Positions 17,163 through 23,746 of a stretch of DNA of 37,998 bases are shown piece after piece. Position 1 is the stretch's first letter, and each line of letters begins with the position of its first letter. The notes below the pieces were generated by a model that was not told where the DNA came from, made no database searches, and saw only the letters and a list, made by a program, of their open reading frames with translations. The stretch lies in the NCBI GenBank assembly GCA_023435225.1, contig JAEYRX010000042.1:1-37998 (forward strand). The letters are read 5' to 3'. The translations under genes were made by a program, and so were the position numbers. This DNA comes from Bacillota bacterium. Its GTDB lineage: Bacteria; Bacillota; UBA4882; UBA8346.

Positions 17163-17702
17163 TTGAAAACCAAGGTTTTTAATATCTCTTTATCTATAAT
17201 TCGAGTGGCATTAATTTGTACAATCGTGGTGATCAGTATTTTTTTAGCCGGACGGCAACCGGAAGTAAAAAAATTATTTCAGAAGATAATTACTCCTTCA
17301 CTGGCTAATACGGTTTGGTTTTTAAAATTGGATAAAATTTATACCCTCTGTGGACATACAGAGTCCGAAGAGAAAAAATTTTCTTCTGAAAAAATGTTGA
17401 ATAAAGAAGTATTGAATCTTCAGGATTATATTTTAAAAAAGATCAGCGGTCATAGGAGAGTATATATTCAGGAGATCCCGGAATTTTGTGCAAGTTGTCA
17501 AAAAAATCGGTTTCTAGGAATATTAGATGAAAAAATAGTAGTATTTAGCGGGACCCCTAAAAAACCTGGACCAGTTAAAGAAGAGATTCCTATCTTAATA
17601 GAAGATTTACCTAAGTTGGAGCTTGAGGATTTAAAAAAGGGAATTCCTTTTAAAGACAACAAAGAAAAATTACTACTTATAGAAGGGTTAAATGCTAATT
17701 AA
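17163..17702 (+). CDS. BofC-like membrane-anchored protein
   Basis: A 179-residue protein with one N-terminal membrane segment (about residues 8-29) and an extracytoplasmic part. CGHTESEEKKF near 60-70, the CASCQKNRFLGI stretch near 113-124 and the following ILDEKIVVFSGTPKKPG, then IEDLPKLELEDLKKGI, resemble the BofC C-terminal domain (bypass-of-forespore C) of sporulating Bacillota. BofC acts in the intermembrane space of the forespore, restraining SpoIVB signalling. The start is TTG at 17163 after GAGGAGGG; the TTG at 17142 lies before the ribosome site. Copy 1 of the MITE-like element is just upstream. Short similarity stretches limit certainty, but the overall layout fits. Confidence 0.7.
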   Translation: MKTKVFNISLSIIRVALICTIVVISIFLAGRQPEVKKLFQKIITPSLANTVWFLKLDKIYTLCGHTESEEKKFSSEKMLNKEVLNLQDYILKKISGHRRVYIQEIPEFCASCQKNRFLGILDEKIVVFSGTPKKPGPVKEEIPILIEDLPKLELEDLKKGIPFKDNKEKLLLIEGLNAN

Positions 17703-17837
17703 ACAAAAATCATGAGACAAAGGCGACAGGTATTAGACAACAGGTTTTTGGAGGAGTCATTTTGTATTATGCTTCGCAAAATGCCTAATGCCGCATATTT
17801 GCTCGCACAAAATCGGATTAATCAGCGCTTTCCTAAA

Positions 17838-18062
17838 TAATTAAAGCCCGTCCTTAAAGGACGGGCAAGAGGCTTAGATTGGAGAGAAACGGTAACCGTG
17901 CATGCACTTATAGATAATAGTACCAAGCAAAAAACTACTATTATCTCGCCGGCAAGACAAGCATCACGGAATTATCCGTTAAGCATTGTCGGCTTTGCCT
18001 TTTATGGAGGGTAAACCCTCAGGGCAATCAACCGTTAGTCCATTCTCCAAACTAAGTGGCTC
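17838..18062 (-). ncRNA. Candidate structured small RNA of unknown family
   Basis: Read on the minus strand the RNA would start with GAGCC at 18062, about seven bases after TATAAT, and end at a perfect 10-bp terminator stem (17846-17866) followed by TTTAATTATTT. A closing helix joins the 5' end to the region before the terminator: CTTAGTTTGGAGA (complement of 18044-18056) with TCTCCAATCTAAG (complement of 17873-17885). Inside, an AACGGT/ACCGTT helix encloses at least three hairpins: a GAGGG/CCCTC hairpin within TTGCC/GGCAA, an ACGGA/TCCGT hairpin within GACAA/TTGTC, and a 10-bp GATAATAGTA/TACTATTATC hairpin. I could not match it to RNase P, tmRNA, SRP, a 6S RNA shape or a familiar riboswitch. 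Confidence 0.65.
17841..17866 (-). terminator. Rho-independent terminator of the minus-strand RNA
   Basis: GCCCGTCCTT at 17846-17855 is the exact complement of AAGGACGGGC at 17857-17866. On the minus strand it is followed by TTTAATTATTT, a T-rich though interrupted tail; on the plus strand no T-run follows. Confidence 0.6.
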
Positions 18063-18068
18063 ATTATT

Positions 18069-18099
18069 ATTATAACGGGTTAAACTCTTTTTATTCCAA
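18069..18099 (-). promoter_or_regulatory. Promoter of the minus-strand RNA
   Basis: On the minus strand a perfect TATAAT (18069-18074) lies seven bases before the first base of the closing helix. A possible -35 TTGGAA (18094-18099) is 19 bases upstream, slightly long. Confidence 0.5.
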
Positions 18100-18235
18100 T
18101 CATCTTAAATTTCTTATTGCCAAAATTTTATATCTCAGCTGCATGTGCTGAATTAAGCTTTAGAAAGTTTAGTTAAGAAGCGGTGTGATTAGCTGTAAAA
18201 AATTTTTTGGAAAGAAGGAAATATATAAGTTAAAT

Positions 18236-18552
18236 CGAATAGTTAACGAATATAAAAATTAAATTAAATTTCTATTAATATATCATGTCCATTAAGCTGG
18301 CCATGATGGAATACTAAAAGTTAGTAAATTTAATTTAAATTTTTACAATTGTAATAGGATAAAGTAAAGATAGATTTGATATTATTAACATTCGGCTTTA
18401 ATATAAGTTAAATTAAATTTCTGTTTATACATCATGTCCCTAAAGCCGGCCATGATGGAAACATTAATGAGTTAATTTAACTTATTATAACTAGTAATAG
18501 AATGCAAATCTAATTTACTTTATCCTATATTGTTAACCGAATAGTTAACGAA
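18236..18552. repeat. Nested stem-loop pair between 15-bp direct repeats
   Basis: CGAATAGTTAACGAA occurs at 18236-18250 and again at 18538-18552 in the same orientation. Between them are two related ~65-base modules. Each has a central 9-bp stem (ATCATGTCC with GGCCATGAT, one T-C mismatch) at 18282-18307 and 18431-18456, with eight-base loops ATTAAGCT and CTAAAGCC. Both modules have outer AT-rich arms; in module 2 AAGTTAAATTAA (18405-18416) pairs perfectly with TTAATTTAACTT (18472-18483). Module 2 sits inside a further stem: ATAGGATAAAGTAAA (18354-18368) with its exact complement at 18514-18528, plus TAGATTTG with CAAATCTA. It is non-coding. It could be an inserted element with a 15-bp target duplication or a tandem RNA structure in the leader of the EF-G-like gene. 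Confidence 0.75.
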
Positions 18553-18577
18553 ACTAAAAACCAGCGAGTTTCATCAT

Positions 18578-18664
18578 AGAATTCACGTTTTAGGAGATAA
18601 GATGAGGAATATTTAATCTATTTCCGGCGTATTTACTGATGAGGCTTCTTAAACGCTGAATTCT
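18578..18664 (+). promoter_or_regulatory. Leader hairpin abutting the EF-G-like ribosome binding site
   Basis: The arm starting AGAATTCA at 18578 pairs with the arm ending TGAATTCT at 18664, continuing through CGTTT/AAACG with a one-base bulge. The right arm ends directly at GGAGGAGGG, the ribosome site of the downstream gene. The arrangement could modulate translation; this is inference. Confidence 0.4.
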
Positions 18665-18679
18665 GGAGGAGGGTATGTA

Positions 18680-20764
18680 TTGAAAAAATTCAAAGTAGAG
18701 CAAATTAGAAATTTAGTTTTATTAGGCCATGGCGGCTGTGGTAAAACAATGTTGTCAGAAGCAATGCTGTACTCAGCTAAGGCTATTGACCGGTTTGGCA
18801 AAGTGGATGACGGAAACTCGACAATGGATCACGATCCTGAGGAAATCAAGCGAAAAATAAGTATTGCCGCCGCAATGGCGCCTTTGGAATATAATGAACA
18901 TAAAATAAATTTGGTGGATACCCCCGGTTTCTTCGATTTTGTAGGTGAGGTTAAAGGAGCTATTAGAGCGGTAGACTCTGCTTGTATAGTTGTTTGTGCA
19001 GTATCCGGTATGGAAGTAGGTACCGAAAAAGCTTGGAGTTATGCGGAAGAGGTTAATCTAGCCCGGATTATTGTTGTTAATAAGATGGATCGTGAAAATG
19101 CCAACTTTGACGGAGCTGTAAAAGCTTTACGTGAAAGATTCGGTACGCAGATTATCCCGGTTCAGCTTCCGATCGGCGCTGCCGATAAATTCCAAGGAGT
19201 TGTAGATATTCTCAAGAATAAAGCTTATGTCCCGGAAGGCGGAAAGATGGTTGAAAAATCGGTCCCGGCTGATATGGCAAGTTCGGTTGAAGAATACCGG
19301 ATGATGTTGATGGAGTCGGTAGCCGAGAACGATGATGATTTACTGACTAAATATTTGGAAGGGCAAGAGTTGACTCAGGAAGAACTGATGAGCGGCGCCA
19401 GAAAGGGTACAATTAACGGTAAACTGGTCCCGGTTTTGGCTGCTTCTTCACTTAAACAAATCGGCATCAGCAATGTTCTGGACGTTATAAGCGAGTTCAT
19501 TCCTTCACCGGTTGATCGGGGAGAAATTAAGGGGACCAATCCCGGAACGAAAGCGGAAGAAAAACGGAGACCAAGCGATAGCGATCCTTTCTCGGCTTTG
19601 GTATTTAAGACGATGGCCGACCCATTTGTAGGTAAACTGACACTTTTTAGAGTGTTTTCCGGAATTATTAAATCCGATTCTCAAGTTTTTAACGCCAATA
19701 AAGGCACTAACGAGCGGATTGGCCAATTATTTGTTATTAAAGGTAAAAGTCAGGAACCTGTTACAGAGCTTGGAGCCGGAGATCTTGGAGCTGTGGCCAA
19801 ATTACAAGATACCTTTACCGGACACACCATTTGCGATAAAGATAAACCAATCACTTTTGAGCCGATTAATTTTCCGACCCCGAAACTTTCTCTGGCGGTA
19901 GAACCGAAAGCCAAGGGTGATGAAGATAAGATCGGTAATGGTCTGGCCCGTTTAACCGAAGAAGATCCGACTTTTGAAGTTCACAAAGATCCGGTTACCC
20001 ATGAAATTGTCGCTTCCGGTATGGGTGATTTGCATATTGAGGTTATTACCAGTAAATTGCATAAGAAGTTTGGCGTGGAAGTTACTTTAAAAGAGCCGAA
20101 AATCTCATATAAGGAAACAGTTAAAGGAACGGTTAAGTCTGAAGGCAAACACAAAAAACAAAGCGGTGGCCGCGGCCAATTCGGTCATGTTTGGTTAGAG
20201 CTTAGTCCATTACCATCCGGTAGTGGTTTTGAGTTTGTTGATAAAATATTCGGCGGCGCCGTACCACGCAACTATATTCCGGCAGTTGAAAAAGGGCTTC
20301 ATGAGACCATGGAAAAAGGAGTTTTGGCCGGTTATCCGGTGGTTGACGTTCAAGTAACTCTCTATGATGGTTCTTACCATCCGGTTGACTCTTCGGAAAT
20401 GGCCTTTAAAATCGCCGCTTCTTTAGGCTTCAAAAAAGGCTTTATGGATGCTAAACCAATCTTGTTGGAACCGGTTATGCATATTGAGGTTACCGTTCCG
20501 GAAGAGTTCATGGGGGATATTATCGGCGACTTGAATAAAAAACGCGGTAAGATCCTGGGAATGGAACCGTCCGGCAAGTTCCAGATCGTTAAAGCTTTAG
20601 CGCCCCAGTCCGAGTTGGCTAAGTATGCGATTGACCTCCGCTCCATGACTCAAGGTCGGGCTGACTTTACTATGAACTTCGATCATTATGATGAGGTTCC
20701 GAGCCATCAAGCCGAAGCGATCATTGCCGAAGCTAAGAAGCATATGACTGAGGATGAAGAGTAA
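18680..20764 (+). CDS. Elongation factor G-like GTPase (EF-G paralogue)
   Basis: A 694-residue translational GTPase of the EF-G-like group, about the length of EF-G. G1 reads GHGGCGKT (residues ~17-24) rather than the AHIDAGKTT of canonical FusA; DTPG and NKMD (G3, G4) are intact. Domain IV shows SGGRGQFGHVWLEL near 493-506 and domain V ends with SMTQGRADFTM. The deviant P-loop and the absence of neighbouring rpsL/rpsG/tuf mark it as a secondary paralogue rather than housekeeping EF-G. The start is TTG after GGAGGAGGG; a two-codon ATG-TAT-TGA frame overlaps it at 18675-18683, which might influence initiation. The gene seems monocistronic, with a structured leader upstream and a terminator downstream. 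Confidence 0.93.
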   Translation: MKKFKVEQIRNLVLLGHGGCGKTMLSEAMLYSAKAIDRFGKVDDGNSTMDHDPEEIKRKISIAAAMAPLEYNEHKINLVDTPGFFDFVGEVKGAIRAVDSACIVVCAVSGMEVGTEKAWSYAEEVNLARIIVVNKMDRENANFDGAVKALRERFGTQIIPVQLPIGAADKFQGVVDILKNKAYVPEGGKMVEKSVPADMASSVEEYRMMLMESVAENDDDLLTKYLEGQELTQEELMSGARKGTINGKLVPVLAASSLKQIGISNVLDVISEFIPSPVDRGEIKGTNPGTKAEEKRRPSDSDPFSALVFKTMADPFVGKLTLFRVFSGIIKSDSQVFNANKGTNERIGQLFVIKGKSQEPVTELGAGDLGAVAKLQDTFTGHTICDKDKPITFEPINFPTPKLSLAVEPKAKGDEDKIGNGLARLTEEDPTFEVHKDPVTHEIVASGMGDLHIEVITSKLHKKFGVEVTLKEPKISYKETVKGTVKSEGKHKKQSGGRGQFGHVWLELSPLPSGSGFEFVDKIFGGAVPRNYIPAVEKGLHETMEKGVLAGYPVVDVQVTLYDGSYHPVDSSEMAFKIAASLGFKKGFMDAKPILLEPVMHIEVTVPEEFMGDIIGDLNKKRGKILGMEPSGKFQIVKALAPQSELAKYAIDLRSMTQGRADFTMNFDHYDEVPSHQAEAIIAEAKKHMTEDEE

Positions 20765-20821
20765 GAATAATTGACAATTGAGAATTGATAATTGACAATT
20801 AAAAACATTTTATTATGAAGA

Positions 20822-20856
20822 AATAGGTGGCTGCAGGTTTGAGCTGCCTATTTTTT
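20822..20856 (+). terminator. Rho-independent terminator of the EF-G-like gene
   Basis: AATAGG pairs with CCTATT, extended inward by GC-containing pairs (GCT/AGC) with two wobble pairs, and is followed by a run of six T. Confidence 0.75.
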
Positions 20857-20954
20857 GTTAATTTATACAATTGTTTTCGGGTCTGCTTTGCAGTCCTCCA
20901 TCCTGGCTTCCGGAATACATGGAAGAAGGAAAATAAGGTATTTATGAACCGCTA

Positions 20955-21042
20955 CCTAACACTAATGAACACGAATTAACTTTAGACCGGTTCTTTATTA
21001 AAGGTTTTATTAGTGTAAATTCGTGTTCATTGGTGGTTCGTC
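20955..21042. repeat. Palindromic GAACACGAATT-word repeat
   Basis: AATGAACACGAATT at 20964-20977 is the exact complement of AATTCGTGTTCATT at 21017-21030. The flanking GAACCGC and GTGGTTCG extend the arms. It is another member of the junction palindromes, lying between the EF-G-like gene and a decayed regulator. Confidence 0.7.
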
Positions 21043-21078
21043 TAAATTTCTTAAAGTATTTTCTATGTAATTATAATT

Positions 21079-21306
21079 CTATAAGCGCTTTGGAGCAATC
21101 GGCATATATAAGTCGACTGTGCCGTTATGGTTAACCTCATCATCGAAGTCCAGGTGTTCTTCCATCCATTGATGCCCACCGTGGACAAACTTACTAACCG
21201 TCAACCAATTTCGAAACCGGCCCCAGGCTTTCATAATATCGTTTCCAATATCGCCGTTTTCACTCCGCCGGACGCTGGTAACAGCATAGAGCCCTCTTAA
21301 AAACAA
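21079..21306 (-). pseudogene. GyrI-like effector-binding domain remnant (AraC-family C-terminus)
   Basis: The 75-residue frame matches the end of a GyrI-like/AraC effector-binding domain: RGLYAVTSV at the start, AWGRFRNWL in the middle and EEHLDFDD followed by GTVDLYMPIAPK at the end, where such domains normally finish. The N-terminal half of the domain and any helix-turn-helix are missing, and no ribosome site precedes the frame (only a weak TTG start). I read it as a truncated remnant; an expressed minidomain is less likely. Confidence 0.65.
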
Positions 21307-21374
21307 AAACCCATATCATTGTATATAACACAAGGACATAGGTTTTAATGATTACAAATGAATGTTACGTAATT

Positions 21375-22061
21375 TTATTTACTTTCCACCGAAACCTTCA
21401 CTTCAGTCACAGTATAAGCCTCAATCTCTACCGTTGTTTCCGGCGGCCCGTCTTCCGTCTCCGAAACCTTGCCCTCGTTCTCCCAGGCATCCAGCTTATC
21501 TATTATCAATTGGTGTGTTTCTTTGGATATATCCGGCAGTTCATCTCCAAAAGTTTTTTCAGCGGCTTTAAATCCTGCTTCAATAGCGGCTCTTAAGAGG
21601 CCTAATTTAGATTTATCACCGCCGGAGATGGCCTTGGCAAAGTCGACAATCCGGTCGCTGACATTTTCGGCGCTGTAGTCGCCGCCTTCGGCGATCATCG
21701 CTTCGGCTTCTTTCCGGGCGGTTTCATCAATCTCGATCTCTTCAAGTTCTTCAGGCTTAATAGCTTTGATGTCCCGGAACTCCAACCCTTGCCGTCTTAA
21801 CATTTCAGTGACAATCTGCTTCAAATGATTGAAGGCTTGATCGCTTTCTTCCATCAGCTTGGAGACGGTTTCCATATCCGGTTTGACGGTTGGGTTATCA
21901 TAGGTTACTTTTTTCTGCGGTTGCTGTGATTGGTACGTATCTACCTGCAAATCCGTTTGCAGTAGGATACTCAAGTTCTTTTCTTTTTTGATGGTACTGT
22001 TTTTAATTGTTAGCTCCGAATATGACGCCTGCTGCTGAGTAGTCATCAATTTAACGTCCAT
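21375..22061 (-). CDS. Hypothetical acidic protein, flagellar/secreted-type DUF5610-like
   Basis: A 228-residue protein that I do not recognise firmly. The Gln/Thr-rich N-terminus (residues 1-60) looks disordered. The middle has EELEEIEIDE-type acidic helices. The C-terminal core KLGLLRAAIEAGFKAAEKTFG followed by LPDISKETHQLIIDKLDAWE resembles a conserved segment in small Clostridia proteins (DUF5610-like). There is no signal peptide or membrane helix. The ATG follows GAGGGGG with good spacing. It is followed on the same strand only by the regulator remnant. Confidence 0.7.
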   Translation of the reverse strand: MDVKLMTTQQQASYSELTIKNSTIKKEKNLSILLQTDLQVDTYQSQQPQKKVTYDNPTVKPDMETVSKLMEESDQAFNHLKQIVTEMLRRQGLEFRDIKAIKPEELEEIEIDETARKEAEAMIAEGGDYSAENVSDRIVDFAKAISGGDKSKLGLLRAAIEAGFKAAEKTFGDELPDISKETHQLIIDKLDAWENEGKVSETEDGPPETTVEIEAYTVTEVKVSVESK

Positions 22062-22199
22062 GTGATTGACCCCCTCAAATTTTTTGAATTTATTTCGAAT
22101 GTAAAAAATCCTTATATATAATATTTCGGCAATTAATACCCAGTTGATTATAAAAATTTCAACCTATTCGTCGGTGGGTTTCTTATATTAAAAATAGGC

Positions 22200-22300
22200 C
22201 TCAATGACTGCAATTCAGGCTTCTGGATTCCGATTCTGAATTCTAAATTCAAAATTTAAAATTCATCTCCAGACTCCAGACTCCTGATTACTGAATTCTG
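22200..22300. repeat. Short-word repeat (GAATTCTGAATTC / CCAGACTCC family)
   Basis: This gap is made of the words TTCTGGATTC, GATTCTGAATTCT, CCAGACTCCAGACTCCTG and CTGAATTCTG. The two halves are roughly inverted around 22255. It lies directly downstream of the radical SAM gene's stop on the minus strand. Confidence 0.5.
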
Positions 22301-22301
22301 C

Positions 22302-23213
22302 TTATTTCACTCCGGATAAATTAAAATCCGGCACATATTCATCGGTAGCCGACTCCAGGCCTTGGACAAAACCATCCTCAAACTCCAGCTCTTCCATTTT
22401 ACTTACCACAATCTCGTATTCTTCCCGGGTTATCTTCCGGCTTAACTCCGGACGCTGGAAGGCATGATAATAGGGGATATATTGGGCCATCAGGCTGACA
22501 TAAACTCCGGTTGGCAGGTATTCCCGGGCCCATTCCAGACACCGGAAAGAATCATGGACTCCATCGGGCAAAATTAAGTGCCGAACTATCACACCTGATT
22601 TAATAATTCCCCGATCATCGGTTATCACCGGACCGATCTGCCGGATCATCTCCAGAATAGCCGAGCTGGCGAAGGCAAAATAATTAGGGGCGTTAAAATA
22701 CAACCGTCCTAGCTCCGGGGAGACGCATTTCAAGTCGGGGAGATAAACATCGATTAAGCCCTCCAACATTTTTAAAGTTTCCACTTTTTCATAAGACGAA
22801 GTATTATAGACAATAGGAACAGTTAACCCCATCAGTTTGGCCATTTTAATGGCAGCGGCAATTTGCGGAACATAATGAACCGGGGTTACCAGGTTGATAT
22901 TATGGGCGCCATTGTATTGCAGATAAAGAAATTTCTCCGCCAAATCATCGATATCCATCTCCAGTCCAACCCCTTCTTGGCTGATCCGGTAGTTTTGGCA
23001 GAAAGAACATTTAAGATTACAACCGGTAAAAAAGACGGTTCCGGACCCGTTTTCTCCGGATATGGGAGGTTCTTCCCAGTGATGTAAAGATATCTTAGCG
23101 ACTTTAACCCGGGTTCCGGCGCCGCAAAAACCCAACTCTCCTTTGCTCCGGTCAACATGACAATTCCGGGGACATAGTTCACAACTGGAGATAATTTTTT
23201 CTATTTCATTCAT
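22302..23213 (-). CDS. PflX-type radical SAM protein (COG1313-like)
   Basis: A 303-residue radical SAM enzyme related to pyruvate formate-lyase activators. An N-terminal cysteine motif (Cys11, Cys14, Cys18 in CELCPRNC, and Cys30) precedes the SAM cluster Cys65-Cys69-Cys72 (CNLKCSFC). Further conserved segments include NLVTPVHYVPQI near 108 and VIVRHLILPDGVHDS near 207. The protein likely uses SAM radical chemistry on an unknown partner; no formate-lyase is nearby. The family is widespread in anaerobes without a defined reaction. Confidence 0.88.
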   Translation of the reverse strand: MNEIEKIISSCELCPRNCHVDRSKGELGFCGAGTRVKVAKISLHHWEEPPISGENGSGTVFFTGCNLKCSFCQNYRISQEGVGLEMDIDDLAEKFLYLQYNGAHNINLVTPVHYVPQIAAAIKMAKLMGLTVPIVYNTSSYEKVETLKMLEGLIDVYLPDLKCVSPELGRLYFNAPNYFAFASSAILEMIRQIGPVITDDRGIIKSGVIVRHLILPDGVHDSFRCLEWAREYLPTGVYVSLMAQYIPYYHAFQRPELSRKITREEYEIVVSKMEELEFEDGFVQGLESATDEYVPDFNLSGVK

Positions 23214-23363
23214 TATCCTGATCCCTCGAATGCTTCGTATAAGTTCTATACTCCAAAAATATACTAAATATCATATCTCGTCAAGCCGTGAATATTATTT
23301 TAGATTACAATTTTCAATACTGCTACATTGTTCAAGCTGCTTTATAGTAATTTTACTGGAAAT

Positions 23364-23401
23364 AACGCATCAATTGGGAACTAGTTTCCAATTGATACGT
23401 T
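23364..23401. promoter_or_regulatory. 38-bp palindrome, possible operator
   Basis: Two 17-base arms (starting AACGCATCAATTGG, ending CCAATTGATACGTT) match at 14 of 17 positions around a short centre. No T-run follows, so a terminator is unlikely. The core ATCAATTGG/CCAATTGAT is suited to a dimeric regulator. Confidence 0.4.
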
Positions 23402-23603
23402 ACCACTCCATAGATGTAGTATTTTAAAGTTCCTTCCATTTTTAATAAAAATTTCATCCTAATATTGAAGGGATTTTGCTGGAATAACGTTAATACTAAT
23501 GTTAACTAAAACTGTTATTTTCCATCAACTGATTATCGCTTAAAAAATAAAAAAAATATCCTCAGTGTCTCAGTGGTGAAAAATATTTTTGAACTTACAT
23601 ATC

Positions 23604-23722
23604 TAAGGGAATTTCATAATTACCTAAATTTAATTTTAGCTACAATATATAGTGAACAACCCAAATGTGACTATCAATATATTGTAGCAAAATGTCGGGA
23701 TTCTTAATTATGAAAATCCCTC
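23604..23722. mobile_element. MITE-like palindromic element, copy 2 (119 bp)
   Basis: Same length and ends (TAAGGGA to TCCCTC) as copy 1, flanked on both sides by ATC. The inner stem differs from copy 1 in a compensatory way: GCTACAATATA with TATATTGTAGC here versus ATACAATATA with TATATTGTAT there. It ends 24 bases before the MFS start codon, so it contributes to that gene's leader or promoter. Confidence 0.6.
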
Positions 23723-23746
23723 ATCTTACATCGAGGCTAAAATAAA

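Larger units (their letters stand above)
17703..18679. other. 977-base gene-free region with several structured elements
   Basis: No plausible coding frame is visible. In order it holds a CATTTTG/CAAAATG hairpin (17759-17784), a minus-strand RNA candidate (17838-18062) with promoter (18069-18099), a nested stem-loop pair between 15-bp direct repeats (18236-18552), and a leader hairpin abutting the EF-G-like ribosome site (18578-18664). Confidence 0.8.
20765..21078. other. Gap after the EF-G-like gene with repeats and terminator
   Basis: These 314 bases contain a tandem of TTGACAATTGA-type words at about 20770-20803, the terminator at 20822-20856 and a palindromic repeat at 20955-21042. No coding frame is convincing. 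Confidence 0.6.
23214..23746. other. 533-base divergent region between radical SAM and MFS genes
   Basis: It is AT-rich and without a convincing gene. It contains a strong palindrome (23364-23401), a CTCAGTGTCTCAGTGGTG half-repeat (23560-23578) related to the element at 8718-8793, and MITE-like copy 2 (23604-23722). Confidence 0.6.

Noticed and set aside
17838..18062. Known RNA family assignment (6S, RNase P, tmRNA, SRP, M-box, c-di-AMP riboswitch)
   Set aside because: The multi-hairpin layout and sequence lack the conserved blocks I know for these; short resemblances such as GATGCTTGTC were not accompanied by the rest of the motif.
18630..18645. Hammerhead ribozyme core (CTGATGAG)
   Set aside because: The required GAAA partner and helix arrangement are not present nearby.
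21348..21678. Plus-strand frames opposite the acidic hypothetical protein
   Set aside because: Antisense to a gene with a good ribosome site and natural amino acid composition.
23230..23427. Plus-strand 65-residue frame
   Set aside because: Runs through the palindrome region with no ribosome site or recognisable features.
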